From contig NZ_JAQGNX010000044.1 in NCBI RefSeq assembly GCF_028293835.1, forward strand, positions 1 to 56,232: a DNA stretch of 56,232 nt, read 5' to 3'. Position numbers and translations under genes: made by a program. Below, one piece after another: positions 26,003 through 35,030 of the stretch. The stretch's first letter is position 1; each line of letters begins with the position of its first letter. Under the pieces are notes generated by a model that had not been told where the DNA came from, made no database searches, and saw only the letters and a list, made by a program, of their open reading frames with translations. Source of the DNA: Pseudomonas sp. GTDB taxonomy: Bacteria > Pseudomonadota > Gammaproteobacteria > Pseudomonadales > Pseudomonadaceae.

Positions 26003-27480
26003 TAATGCTCCGGTACGCCAAGCGGCTGCTCGACGGGGTTGTCAGTAGGTGCTGGTAAGTCTTTCTGCGCGACCGTTGGGCCAGCAGTGACGATCACCAT
26101 CTTGTCCACATTCAAATGTTTGTTCATCGCCGTTTTCACTTGCTCGACGGTCACGCTCTGCGCTTGTTGCATGAAGTCTTCGAGGAACGTCAGCGGCAAA
26201 TCGTAGAAACCGATAGCGCCCAATTGGCCGACGATATCGGCGTTGCTCGCGGTGGACAGCGGGAAGCTGCCGGCCAATTCACGCTTGGCGTCGTCCAGTT
26301 CCTTCTGCGTAGGGCCAGTGAGGAGGAATTCTCGCACAATGTCCTGCACCAGTTTCAAGGTGTTTACGCTGAGTTCGGCGCGGGTTTGCAGGGCGATCAT
26401 AAAAGGACCCTGGACTTCCATCGGCGTAAAGCCCGACGAAACGCCATAGGTCAGGCCACGTTTCTCACGGACCTCAGTCATCAGACGGCTGCCGAACCCG
26501 CCACCGCCTAGCACCGAGTTGCCCAGGGTCAACGCGACATAATCGGGATCGTTACGATCGATTCCCAGTTGCGCAAGCATCAGGTGCGTCTGTTTGGACG
26601 CGAAGTCGATGTGGGTCTGTCCCGCTTTCGGCGCTACAGGTTCGGCAATTTTCGGCAAAGCAGGCCCTTTCGGCAGCGCGGAAGAAACCTGTGCGGCGAT
26701 GGCTTCGGCTTCGGCGCGGGATAAGTCGCCCACCAGCGCGATCACCGCATTGCCCGCCGCATAGGCTTTGGCGTGGAAAGCTTTAAGTTGCGCGACGGTA
26801 ACCGGGGTCACGCTTTTGGCAGTGCCTTCGCTTGGATGTGCATAAGGGTGATCGTTGTACAGGCGCGTGAACAGTTCGTTGCCCGCCAATCGGCCCGGGT
26901 TTTGTTTCTGATATTCAAAGCCAGCCAGTAACTGATTTTTGATTCGTGTCAGCGACGCCTGGGGAAACGTCGGCTTGCCCACCACGTCAGCAAACAGCTT
27001 TAGCGCCGGCTCGCGCTTGTCTACAGCACTCAGGCTGCGCAGCGAGGCCACGGCCATGTCGCGGTAAGCGCCATTACCGAAATCTGCGCCCAGGCCTTCG
27101 AAACCTTCAGCAATCGCGCCAACATTTTTACCCGCCACGCCTTCGTTGAGCATGGCGTTGGTCAGCACTGCAATTCCGGGAGTGCCTTGGTCGTGACTGC
27201 TGCCTGCGGCGAAAATCAGGCGCATGTCGAACATCGGCAATTCCCGCGCTTCGACAAACAGCACCTTGGCGCCCTCGGCTGTTTTCCAGGTCTGAATATT
27301 CACCGTGCGGTGGGCTGGCGGTTTGCCGTCCAGTTCTTTCAGCGATTGCAGGTTATAGGCCGGCGCCGGAGTGTCGGTAACGCTGCCGTCAGCGTGGGCC
27401 GAGGCCGTGGTCAGCAAGCCAAGAAACGCCAGGGCGCCCATGCCGAGCTGCGCGTAATTCAAAGCCTTGCGCTCACTCAT
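26002..27480 (-). CDS. M16-family (insulinase-like) protein without the zinc motif, periplasmic
   Basis: 492 residues from ATG 27480. A signal peptide spans about 30 residues (LGMGALAFLGLLTTASAHA). The fold is that of M16 peptidases (two homologous halves, RGLTYGVSSGF near 400), but the place where HxxEH should occur reads SHDQGTPGIAVLTNAML, with no metal ligands. It is therefore the non-catalytic partner of the active protease encoded just upstream, like the beta subunits of mitochondrial processing peptidase. Its start overlaps the stop of that gene by 8 bases. The substrate is not known. Confidence 0.9.
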   Translation of the reverse strand: MSERKALNYAQLGMGALAFLGLLTTASAHADGSVTDTPAPAYNLQSLKELDGKPPAHRTVNIQTWKTAEGAKVLFVEARELPMFDMRLIFAAGSSHDQGTPGIAVLTNAMLNEGVAGKNVGAIAEGFEGLGADFGNGAYRDMAVASLRSLSAVDKREPALKLFADVVGKPTFPQASLTRIKNQLLAGFEYQKQNPGRLAGNELFTRLYNDHPYAHPSEGTAKSVTPVTVAQLKAFHAKAYAAGNAVIALVGDLSRAEAEAIAAQVSSALPKGPALPKIAEPVAPKAGQTHIDFASKQTHLMLAQLGIDRNDPDYVALTLGNSVLGGGGFGSRLMTEVREKRGLTYGVSSGFTPMEVQGPFMIALQTRAELSVNTLKLVQDIVREFLLTGPTQKELDDAKRELAGSFPLSTASNADIVGQLGAIGFYDLPLTFLEDFMQQAQSVTVEQVKTAMNKHLNVDKMVIVTAGPTVAQKDLPAPTDNPVEQPLGVPEH

Positions 27481-28828
27481 GTGCTTTCTCCTCAGGCAAA
27501 ACATGCGCAACGCTGAGGCGCTCGCGGATGAAATAGGTGCGCGCGGCTTTTTGAATGTCGGCCGGGGTAACATTTTTTATCGCGGCCAACTCTTCGTCGA
27601 TGAGTTTCCATGACAAACCGACGGTTTCCAGTTCGCCAATGGTGCTGGCCTGACTGGTGATCGAGTCACGTTCAAAGACCAGTCCTGCGATCACCTGTGC
27701 CTGAACCCGTTCCAGTTCGGCAGCGCTTGGTGGTGTGGTCTTGAGTTCATCCAGCAAACGCCAGATACCGGCTTCAACATCGGCCAGGGTTTTCTTTTTC
27801 TGCACGTTAGGTGCGGCATTGATCATGAACAGGCTGTCGCCACGGCTGAACGCGTCGTAGCTGGAGGACGCGCCCGATACCAATTCTTCCCCACGTTCCA
27901 GACGGGCTGAAATACGGGCGCTGTAGCCGCCGTCGAGCAGTGCGGAAATCAGGCGCAACGCGTTCACTGAGCGCTTATCTTCAGCGGTGGCCATGCTTGG
28001 CACATTGAAGCCGAAAATCAGGCTCGGCAGCTGCGTTTGCACATGCAAGGTGATCAACCGTTCACCGGGCTCTGGCAGCTCCATCGGGATTTTCGAGGGC
28101 GGCACGGCGCGACGCGGGATCGGACCGAAGTAGCGCTCAGCCAAGGCTTTGACTTCATCGGGCTGCACATCGCCAACCACCACCAGCGTAGCGTTGTTAG
28201 GCACGTACCAGCTTTCGTACCAATGGCGCAGTTCTTCGACCTTCATTCGGTCGAGGTCGGCCATCCAGCCGATGGTCGGCGTGTGGTAACCGCTGGCGGG
28301 GTAAGCCATGGCTTTAAAGCGCTCAAAGGCTTTTGAGCTGGGCTTGTCGTCCGTGCGCAGGCGCCGCTCTTCTTTTATCACTTCGATTTCACGGGTGAAT
28401 TGCTCCGGCGGTAGCAGCAGGCTGCCCATCCGGTCCGCTTCGAGTTCGAAGGCGACACCCAGGCGATCACGAGCCAATACCTGGTAGTACGCCGTGTAAT
28501 CATCACTAGTGAAGGCGTTTTCTTCAGCGCCGAGGTCGCGCAAAATCAGCGACGCCTGACCTGGGCCGACGTTCTTGCTGCCTTTGAACATCATGTGCTC
28601 AAGGGCATGGGACAAACCGGTCTGGCCAGGGGTTTCATAGCTGGAGCCGACTTTGTACCAGACCTGAGAAACCACCACGGGCGCGCGATGGTCTTCGCGG
28701 ACGATGACCTTCAGGCCATTGTCCAGCGTGAATTCATGGGTAGGTTGCGGATCAGCGGCCAGTGCGGAGAAAGGCAGACAAACCGCGCTGAACATCAGGC
28801 CTGCAGCGCGGCGGGCTAAAGCATTCAT
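27473..28828 (-). CDS. M16-family zinc metalloprotease, periplasmic
   Basis: 451 residues from ATG 28828, with a signal peptide (MNALARRAAGLMFSAVCLPFSALA). The inverted zinc motif H74-A-L-E77-H78 lies in GLSHALEHMMFKGS, and the distal glutamate is expected in VAFELEADRM. It is an active pitrilysin/MPP-beta type endopeptidase, probably acting in the periplasm as a heterodimer with the next gene product. The three genes (this, its inactive partner and rsmD) form an operon reading away from ftsY; 288 bp separate it from the ftsY start. Confidence 0.93.
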   Translation of the reverse strand: MNALARRAAGLMFSAVCLPFSALAADPQPTHEFTLDNGLKVIVREDHRAPVVVSQVWYKVGSSYETPGQTGLSHALEHMMFKGSKNVGPGQASLILRDLGAEENAFTSDDYTAYYQVLARDRLGVAFELEADRMGSLLLPPEQFTREIEVIKEERRLRTDDKPSSKAFERFKAMAYPASGYHTPTIGWMADLDRMKVEELRHWYESWYVPNNATLVVVGDVQPDEVKALAERYFGPIPRRAVPPSKIPMELPEPGERLITLHVQTQLPSLIFGFNVPSMATAEDKRSVNALRLISALLDGGYSARISARLERGEELVSGASSSYDAFSRGDSLFMINAAPNVQKKKTLADVEAGIWRLLDELKTTPPSAAELERVQAQVIAGLVFERDSITSQASTIGELETVGLSWKLIDEELAAIKNVTPADIQKAARTYFIRERLSVAHVLPEEKAHE

Positions 28829-29116
28829 TGATTTTTGAACCTGTGAGGCGGCCCGCTTGAACTTAGCGTAGGCAGGCGCGGAGGTGCTAGGATACTGATC
28901 CGTTTGACTGCCGACCACGGCTAGAACAGTTACTTATGTTTCAGTGGCCGGTCAGGCATGGACAAAATCCGCAGAAATGACGTTTCCGGTCAGCCCATTC
29001 GCTGCTTATCTATAGCGGCGGATGAACAAGCCGGGTCAAAAGCAGTCTGTTTCGCATTGACAGAATTTTCAGAGGCGCCGCTATGGCGCGTCGCTACCAT
29101 GAGATAGCCGTCCTCC

Positions 29117-30649
29117 ATGTTTGGTTCCAACGACGACAAGAAGACCCCAGCTCCGGCTGCAGAGAAAAAAGGCCTGTTCGGTTGGCTGCGCAAAAAGCCG
29201 CAGGAACCCGTTGCCGAACAGCCACAGGACGAATTTTCAGCGACGCCAGAGTCGGTCATTGACCAGGCTCCCGTCGTCGTTGAGCCGTCTGTTGCGCCGC
29301 AATCGGTCCCGGAACCGCTGCCCGATCCGGTTATAGAGCCCGTTGTCCACACGGTTATTGAGGCGCAACCGCCCGTCAGCCCGTCGCCAAAGCCTTGGCT
29401 GGTGCTGCCGGTGGCCGAAGAGTCCGTAGCGCTGATCGACGAGCTTGAGCCCCATGTCACGCCAGCGATTCCACTGCAAACCCAATCAAACCACTCGCAC
29501 GCGCTGCCAGACCAGCCTTCGCCCGAGCCCGAGCGGGTCACTGAGCTGATCGTGACGCCTGAGCCAGAGATTGCTCTCGAGCCGCTTATCGTTGCCGAAA
29601 CCTTGGTGGCCCCTCCCGCCGCAGCTGTCACGGTGCCCGTTGCTGCGCCAGGCGTCCCTGCGCCTTCTTTACCGGTTGCTGCTCCGATTGCCGCTCCCGC
29701 AACAATCGAAGCCAGCAAAATCGGCTTTTTCGCCCGCCTCAAACAAGGCCTGTCGAAAACCAGTGCCAGCCTTGGCGAAGGCATGGCCAGCCTGTTTCTC
29801 GGCAAAAAGGCCATCGACGATGACCTGCTCGAAGAAATCGAAACCCGCTTGCTGACCGCTGACGTGGGCGTCGAAGCCACGTCGGTGATCATTCAGAGCC
29901 TGACGCAGAAAGTCGCGCGCAAGCAGTTGACCGACAGCGATGCACTTTACACGTCATTGCAAGACGAGCTGACCGCGCTGCTGAAGCCGGTTGAACAGCC
30001 GCTGGTAATCACCGGCCTGCAAAAGCCCTTTGTGATTCTGGTGGTGGGCGTCAACGGCGCTGGCAAAACCACGACCATCGGTAAACTGGCGAAAAAGCTT
30101 CAGCTCGAAGGCAAGAAGGTCATGCTGGCAGCCGGTGATACCTTCCGCGCCGCCGCGGTGGAGCAATTGCAGGTGTGGGGCGAGCGCAACAACATTCCCG
30201 TCATCGCCCAGCACACCGGCGCCGACTCGGCTTCAGTCATCTTTGATGCGGTACAGGCCGCCAAGGCCCGCGGTATTGATGTGTTGATCGCTGACACCGC
30301 CGGGCGCCTGCACACCAAAGACAACTTGATGGAAGAACTGAAAAAAGTACGCCGGGTGATGGGCAAGCTGGATACCGAGGCGCCCCATGAGGTGCTGTTG
30401 GTGCTGGACGCCGGTACTGGGCAAAATGCGATCAATCAGGCCAAGCAATTCCATCAGACCGTAGCCCTTACCGGTCTAGCGTTGACTAAACTCGACGGCA
30501 CCGCCAAAGGCGGGGTGATCTTCGCGTTGGCCAAGCAATTCGGTTTGCCGATCCGTTACATCGGCGTCGGTGAAGGCATCGACGATTTACGTACCTTTGA
30601 AGCCGAACCCTTTGTTCAAGCTCTGTTTGCAGAGCGGGAGCGCACATGA
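29117..30649 (+). CDS. ftsY: Signal recognition particle receptor FtsY
   Basis: 510 residues. The N-terminal acidic A domain is unusually long (about 1-200), starts MFGSNDDKKTPAPAAEKKGLF and is dominated by Pro, Val, Glu and Ala. The NG domain follows: a helical N part (about 200-295), P-loop GVNGAGKTTT (311-320), DTAGRLHT and TKLDGTAKGG. FtsY binds the SRP-ribosome complex and hands membrane proteins to SecYEG at the inner membrane. It overlaps ftsE by ATGA. Repetition in the A domain (PEPLPDPVIEPVV, PEPERVTELIVTPEPEI) suggests it grew by low-complexity expansion. Confidence 0.98.
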   Translation: MFGSNDDKKTPAPAAEKKGLFGWLRKKPQEPVAEQPQDEFSATPESVIDQAPVVVEPSVAPQSVPEPLPDPVIEPVVHTVIEAQPPVSPSPKPWLVLPVAEESVALIDELEPHVTPAIPLQTQSNHSHALPDQPSPEPERVTELIVTPEPEIALEPLIVAETLVAPPAAAVTVPVAAPGVPAPSLPVAAPIAAPATIEASKIGFFARLKQGLSKTSASLGEGMASLFLGKKAIDDDLLEEIETRLLTADVGVEATSVIIQSLTQKVARKQLTDSDALYTSLQDELTALLKPVEQPLVITGLQKPFVILVVGVNGAGKTTTIGKLAKKLQLEGKKVMLAAGDTFRAAAVEQLQVWGERNNIPVIAQHTGADSASVIFDAVQAAKARGIDVLIADTAGRLHTKDNLMEELKKVRRVMGKLDTEAPHEVLLVLDAGTGQNAINQAKQFHQTVALTGLALTKLDGTAKGGVIFALAKQFGLPIRYIGVGEGIDDLRTFEAEPFVQALFAERERT

Positions 30650-31317
30650 TTCGATTCGAACAAGTCGGAAAGCGTTATCCAAACGGGCACGTTGGCCTGC
30701 ATGAACTGAGTTTTCGAGTTCGTCGCGGCGAATTCCTGTTTGTCACGGGGCACTCGGGCGCCGGTAAAAGCACCTTGCTGCGCTTGTTGCTGGCCATGGA
30801 GCGGCCGACCACGGGCAAACTGCTGCTGGCCGGGCAAGACTTGGGCAAGATCAGTACCGCACAAATCCCTTTTTTACGGCGCCAGATAGGCGTGGTGTTT
30901 CAGAATCACCAATTGTTGTCTGATCGCACGGTGTTCAATAACGTCGCATTGCCGCTGCAAATACTGGGTTTGTCCAAGGGCGAAGTGACCAAGCGCGTCG
31001 ATTCGGCCCTGGAACGCGTGGCGCTGTCGGACAAGACCGACCTGTACCCCGGCGATTTGTCCACGGGCCAACAACAGCGCATCGGTATCGCTCGGGCCAT
31101 CGTCCACCGCCCGGCCCTGCTGCTGGCGGATGAGCCGACCGGTAACCTCGACCCACGGTTGGCCGCAGAAATCATGGGCGTGTTCGAAGACATCAACCGT
31201 CTCGGCACCAGCGTACTGATCGCCAGCCACGATTTGGCCCTCATCGCGCGCATGCGCCATCGCATGCTGACTTTGCAACGCGGTCGATTGATCGGCGACG
31301 GGGAGGCTGCGGTATGA
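30646..31317 (+). CDS. ftsE: Cell division ATP-binding protein FtsE
   Basis: 223 residues: Walker A GHSGAGKST near 41, signature STGQQQRIGIARA, Walker B LLLADEPTGNLD and the H-loop SHDLAL. With FtsX it forms an ABC complex at the divisome that controls peptidoglycan amidases through EnvC-type activators. It overlaps ftsY before it and ftsX after it by four bases each (ATGA). Confidence 0.98.
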   Translation: MIRFEQVGKRYPNGHVGLHELSFRVRRGEFLFVTGHSGAGKSTLLRLLLAMERPTTGKLLLAGQDLGKISTAQIPFLRRQIGVVFQNHQLLSDRTVFNNVALPLQILGLSKGEVTKRVDSALERVALSDKTDLYPGDLSTGQQQRIGIARAIVHRPALLLADEPTGNLDPRLAAEIMGVFEDINRLGTSVLIASHDLALIARMRHRMLTLQRGRLIGDGEAAV

Positions 31318-32342
31318 GTGCTACACGCACCCCAAAAGTCTCGGAGCGGGTATCGCCCAAAGCCGTCGAACCGACGCCTGAGAAAAAGAAAAAGCAACGT
31401 GATGAAGACGACGGCCCGGATTTCAGCGCGCAGCTGAATGCGTGGCTGGAAGCGCATCGCTCCAGCATGGTCGACAGTCTGCGGCGCTTGGGTAAACAGC
31501 CGATTGGCAGCTTCTTTACCTGCCTGGTCATGGCTATCGCCTTGAGCCTGCCCATGGGCTTGTCTTTATTGCTGAGCAACGTCGAACGGCTGGGCGGTTC
31601 CTGGCAGCGTGCGGCACAGATTTCGCTGTATTTGAACATTGATGCCAACGCTGACGATGGCGCCCAGTTGCGCGACCAGATAAAAGGGATGCCCGGCGTG
31701 GCGAATGCCGAGTACATCAGCAGCGATCAGGCTCTGGCTGAGTTCCAGCAGCAATCGGGGCTCGGCGAGGCGCTGAAGGAATTGCCGCAAAACCCGCTGC
31801 CGGGTGTGGTGCTGGTCACCCCGCTGGAAGTCGACAAACCAGCGCTTGAGGCGTTGCGCGGTCGACTGGCAGAACTGCCCAAGGTGCAGCAGGCGCAACT
31901 CGATCTGGTGTGGGTTGAACGGTTGGCGGCGATTTTAAAACTGGGCGACCGGTTTGTATTCGGCTTGACCGTGCTGCTGGTGGCGGCGCTGCTTTTGGTA
32001 ATTGGTAACACAATACGTCTGCACATCGAAAATCGTCGGACCGAGATCGAAGTGATAAAACTGGTGGGCGGTACAGACAGTTATGTGCGTAGACCGTTTT
32101 TGTATATGGGCGCGCTGTATGGCCTGGGGGCCGGTTTTCTCGCCTGGGGCGTACTTGCTTATGGCCTGAATTGGTTAAATGGTGCTGTAATTGACCTCGC
32201 CGGGTTGTACGGAAGTGACTTCTCGCTGGCCGGTGTGCCCTCAGCCGATGGTCTATCGCTCTTGCTTGGAGCTGTGTTGTTAGGGTATATCGGTGCTTGG
32301 ATTGCGGTTGCCCGCCATTTGAGAGAGCTGGCGCCTCGTTAA
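31314..32342 (+). CDS. ftsX: Cell division protein FtsX (ABC permease)
   Basis: 342 residues. An N-terminal cytoplasmic extension rich in Lys/Glu/Asp (about 1-60, EKKKKQRDEDDG) precedes TM1 (about 65-85), a periplasmic loop (about 90-205, SLYLNIDANADDGAQLRDQI) and three more helices near 215, 265 and 310. These are the usual FtsX features; the extracellular loop binds the amidase activator. It ends the ftsY-ftsE-ftsX operon, 112 bp before rpoH. Confidence 0.97.
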   Translation: MSATRTPKVSERVSPKAVEPTPEKKKKQRDEDDGPDFSAQLNAWLEAHRSSMVDSLRRLGKQPIGSFFTCLVMAIALSLPMGLSLLLSNVERLGGSWQRAAQISLYLNIDANADDGAQLRDQIKGMPGVANAEYISSDQALAEFQQQSGLGEALKELPQNPLPGVVLVTPLEVDKPALEALRGRLAELPKVQQAQLDLVWVERLAAILKLGDRFVFGLTVLLVAALLLVIGNTIRLHIENRRTEIEVIKLVGGTDSYVRRPFLYMGALYGLGAGFLAWGVLAYGLNWLNGAVIDLAGLYGSDFSLAGVPSADGLSLLLGAVLLGYIGAWIAVARHLRELAPR

Positions 32343-32357
32343 CCCTTATTTAATATA

Positions 32358-32406
32358 TTGACACTTTCAGCTGTTTAGGGAACTTGCCCAACGGTTCCCG
32401 GTCAAT
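32358..32406 (+). promoter_or_regulatory. Candidate AlgU/sigma-E-type promoter of rpoH
   Basis: GAACTT (32380-32385), a 16-base spacer, then TCAAT (32402-32406) matches the AlgU/sigma-E layout GAACTT-N16-TCTGA. The flanking GGTC before the -10 matches the sigma-E promoter of E. coli rpoH as I remember it. A TTGACA at 32358-32363 could belong to a sigma-70 promoter, but the -10 at 17-base spacing (AACTTG) is poor. The rpoH ATG lies about 50 bases downstream. Confidence 0.6.
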
Positions 32407-32454
32407 TTCGCAGTGCTGAACTGCACGAGTCATGTGAGCGGAGGTTTTTTTCGT

Positions 32455-33309
32455 ATGACCACTTCTTTGCAACCTGTTTATGCATTAGTCCCAGGCGCGA
32501 ACCTGGAAGCCTATGTGCACACGGTCAACAGCATTCCATTGCTGACGCCCGAGCAGGAGCGTGAGCTGGCCGAGAGTCTTTATTATGAGCAGGATCTAGG
32601 GGCGGCTCGGCAGATGGTGCTGGCCCACCTGCGTTTTGTTGTGCATATCGCACGCAGCTATTCCGGTTATGGCCTGGCACAGGCTGACCTGATCCAGGAA
32701 GGCAACGTTGGCTTGATGAAGGCCGTCAAACGCTTCAACCCTGAGATGGGTGTGCGGCTGGTGTCGTTCGCTGTCCATTGGATCAAGGCTGAAATTCACG
32801 AATTCATCCTGCGCAACTGGCGCATCGTCAAAGTCGCCACGACCAAGGCCCAGCGCAAACTGTTCTTCAACCTGCGCAGCCAGAAAAAACGTCTGGCTTG
32901 GTTGAACAACGAAGAAGTCCATCGCGTGGCGGAAAGCCTCGGCGTCGAGCCACGCGAAGTGCGTGAGATGGAAAGTCGTTTGACGGGCCACGACATGGCG
33001 TTCGACCCGGCTGCCGAAGCGGACGACGACAGCGCGTTCCAGTCGCCTTCCAATTACCTGGAAGACCACCGTTACGACCCGGCGCGTCAGTTGGAAGATT
33101 CCGACTGGACCGACAACTCCACCGCCAATCTGCATCAGGCGCTGGAAGTGCTGGACGAGCGTAGCCGTGACATTCTTTATCAGCGCTGGTTGGCTGAAGA
33201 GAAAGCCACGCTGCACGACCTGGCGCAAAAGTACAACGTCTCTGCCGAGCGTATTCGTCAGCTGGAAAAAAGCGCGATGAACAAGCTGAAGCAGTCGATT
33301 CCGGCATAA
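32455..33309 (+). CDS. rpoH: RNA polymerase heat-shock sigma factor RpoH (sigma-32)
   Basis: 284 residues from ATG 32455 ([20 protein letters not shown]), with a strong GGAGG site. Sigma region 2 contains [13 protein letters not shown] and [16 protein letters not shown]; the RpoH box QRKLFFNLR (133-141), which is diagnostic, follows; region 4 ends with [15 protein letters not shown]. It directs RNA polymerase to chaperone and protease genes and is controlled by DnaK/FtsH and by leader RNA structure in E. coli. A sigma-E-type promoter lies upstream and a strong terminator downstream. Confidence 0.98.
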   Translation: MTTSLQPVYALVPGANLEAYVHTVNSIPLLTPEQERELAESLYYEQDLGAARQMVLAHLRFVVHIARSYSGYGLAQADLIQEGNVGLMKAVKRFNPEMGVRLVSFAVHWIKAEIHEFILRNWRIVKVATTKAQRKLFFNLRSQKKRLAWLNNEEVHRVAESLGVEPREVREMESRLTGHDMAFDPAAEADDDSAFQSPSNYLEDHRYDPARQLEDSDWTDNSTANLHQALEVLDERSRDILYQRWLAEEKATLHDLAQKYNVSAERIRQLEKSAMNKLKQSIPA

Positions 33310-33321
33310 GCAGTTGCTCGA

Positions 33322-33368
33322 CACACAAAAACGCCCTGATCAGAAATGGTCAGGGCGTTTTTTGTGTG
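33322..33368 (+). terminator. Rho-independent terminator of rpoH
   Basis: The arms cacacaaaaacgccctga and tcagggcgttttttgtgtg form a long stem (one bulged base) around a 9-10 base loop, with a T6 run in the descending arm. It starts 13 bases after the rpoH stop and precedes a repeat. Confidence 0.92.
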
Positions 33369-33379
33369 CAGCCTGAATC

Positions 33380-33456
33380 TGTAGAAGCCAACGTGTTGGC
33401 GAAGGGCTTGGTGCGGTGTGTCTGATGTACCGCCTCGCCAGCAAGTTGGCTCCTGC
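33380..33456. repeat. REP/REPIN-like inverted repeat 8
   Basis: Left arm tgtagaagccaacgtgttgg (33380 onward) and right arm ctcgccagcaagttggctcc (33434 onward) flank about 35 bases. It lies between the rpoH terminator and the end of mtgA. Confidence 0.85.
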
Positions 33457-33472
33457 GGGTTTGGTATTACCC

Positions 33473-34183
33473 TCAGAACTTGCGGCTGCTGTTCAGCGTC
33501 ACCAGGTAATCATCCCCGCCCAACTGACGCATCTGCTGGCGAATCCAGCCGGCGCGGCGTGACACGTAGCTGCTGGGGTGGCTGGCGCTCCATTCCCGTG
33601 GGTTGGGCAATACGGCAGCGAGGTAGCTCGCTTGCTGCAAGGAAATCGCACCAGCGCTTACACCAAAGTGATGCCGCGCTGCCGCTTCTGCGCCGAACAC
33701 GCCGTCATCCCACTCAACGCTATTGAGATAAACCTCAAGAATCCGTTGCTTGGACCAGAACACCTCGATCAGGCCGGTGAACCATGCCTCCAACCCTTTG
33801 CGCAGCCAACTGCGGCCGGACCATAGAAACAGATTCTTCGACACTTGCTGGCTCAGCGTACTCGCGCCGCGCACTGAACCCCCAAGCTCGTTGTGGGCCA
33901 GCGCTGCCTGAATCGCATCGACGTCAAAGCCCCAATGCTCGGCGAATTTCTGATCTTCACCGGCAATCACTGCCAGTTTCAGGTCATTGGATATCTTGTC
34001 CCACGGCTGCCAGGTGCGTTGCAGGTCGATGGATTGGCCATCTGACCAGGATTCGACCTTGCGTTCAACCATCAGCGCGGTGCCGGGCGGAGGCACCCAG
34101 CGAAAGATCAATACCAGCACGACGCTGGCTGCTGCGAACCAAAACAGGGCTTTGACGAGTCGATTGAAGAAGATACGCAGCAT
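33473..34183 (-). CDS. mtgA: Monofunctional biosynthetic peptidoglycan transglycosylase
   Basis: 236 residues from ATG 34183 (MLRIFFNRLVKALFWF), with an N-terminal membrane anchor (about 10-29). The GT51 domain holds the catalytic glutamate E76 in AGEDQKFAEHWGFD, and GASTLSQQVSKNLFLW, SKQRILEVYLNSVEWDDGVFGAEAAAR and QASYLAAVLPNP, the other family motifs. It polymerises lipid II into glycan strands at the outer face of the inner membrane. It is divergent from the DUF423 gene, 79 bp between starts. Confidence 0.96.
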   Translation of the reverse strand: MLRIFFNRLVKALFWFAAASVVLVLIFRWVPPPGTALMVERKVESWSDGQSIDLQRTWQPWDKISNDLKLAVIAGEDQKFAEHWGFDVDAIQAALAHNELGGSVRGASTLSQQVSKNLFLWSGRSWLRKGLEAWFTGLIEVFWSKQRILEVYLNSVEWDDGVFGAEAAARHHFGVSAGAISLQQASYLAAVLPNPREWSASHPSSYVSRRAGWIRQQMRQLGGDDYLVTLNSSRKF

Positions 34184-34262
34184 AGAGATGGCTTGGCCGG
34201 AGCAGTCGAGCGGGCCATTATACAGACCCTGCGCAAATGACAACCGTTGACTGGAGTTCGAC

Positions 34263-34640
34263 ATGTTTCGTGGCTTTTTGATGCTAGCGGCTTTTTTTGG
34301 CTTTACCGGCGTGGCCTTGGGCGCGTTTGCTGCCCATGGCTTGAAAAACCGGCTCAGCGCTGAATACCTGGCAATTTTCCATACGGGCGTGCTGTATCAA
34401 CTCATCCATACCCTGGCCTTGCTGGCGGTCGCGCTGATTGCCGTCCAAATTCCCGGCCGCCTTGTGACGTGGGCCGGTATTTCCTTTGTCATCGGTATCG
34501 TGCTGTTCTCCGGCAGCCTGTACGCGCTGACGCTGACCGGCGTCAGCAAACTGGGAATCATCACCCCATTCGGTGGCCTGGCGTTTCTAATCGGCTGGGC
34601 GTTGCTAGGCCTGATCGCATGGCGTCTAGGCGGGGTTTAA
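34263..34640 (+). CDS. DUF423 small membrane protein (YgdD-like)
   Basis: 125 residues with four hydrophobic helices and the family motif GALGVALGAFAAHGL in the form GFTGVALGAFAAHGLKNRLS near residues 13-33, then FHTGVLYQLIHTLALL. The family has no known function. It is conserved in pseudomonads next to mtgA and thiS. The start overlaps the open frame of the opposite strand, but its ATG and hydrophobic beginning are clear. Confidence 0.9.
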   Translation: MFRGFLMLAAFFGFTGVALGAFAAHGLKNRLSAEYLAIFHTGVLYQLIHTLALLAVALIAVQIPGRLVTWAGISFVIGIVLFSGSLYALTLTGVSKLGIITPFGGLAFLIGWALLGLIAWRLGGV

Positions 34641-34753
34641 GGGGTCAATCCTGACTCCTAGGTCGAGCTTGAGACGAATGGCTCGGTTTTGCCTTGGTCA
34701 TACGTACTGATCGGGCTAGAATGCTGGCCCCTAAAATGAAGGCTGCTGCCCGT

Positions 34754-34954
34754 ATGCGCATTCAGTTGAACGGCGAATCCTTTGAACTGCCCGATGGCGA
34801 AACCGTCGCGGCATTGATAGTCCTTCTGGACCTGACCGGACGCAGAGTCGCGGTCGAACTCAATATGGATATTGTTCCGCGCAGCCAGCATGTTTCCACG
34901 ACCCTGCGCGAAGGCGATCAGGTCGAAGTGGTCCACGCTATTGGCGGCGGTTAA
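34754..34954 (+). CDS. thiS: Sulfur carrier protein ThiS
   Basis: 66 residues from ATG 34754 (MRIQLNGESFELPDG), with an AAGG site upstream. The beta-grasp fold ends with EVVHAIGGG; the terminal Gly-Gly is adenylated by ThiF and thiocarboxylated to carry sulfur for the thiazole ring. It is followed by thiG after 76 bp. ThiF, ThiH/ThiO are not in the window. Confidence 0.96.
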   Translation: MRIQLNGESFELPDGETVAALIVLLDLTGRRVAVELNMDIVPRSQHVSTTLREGDQVEVVHAIGGG

Positions 34955-35030
34955 CCCGCGCCAGCCGATCAGCGGTCCATCAAACCCGATTTCAAGTCTG
35001 CAAGAACCTCAACCTTAAAGAGGATTTCCG

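Noticed and set aside
28990..29892. 300-codon Ser/Gly/Thr-rich frame on the minus strand opposite ftsY
   Set aside because: The composition is the reverse reading of the Pro/Glu/Val-rich A domain; no ribosome site or homology is seen.
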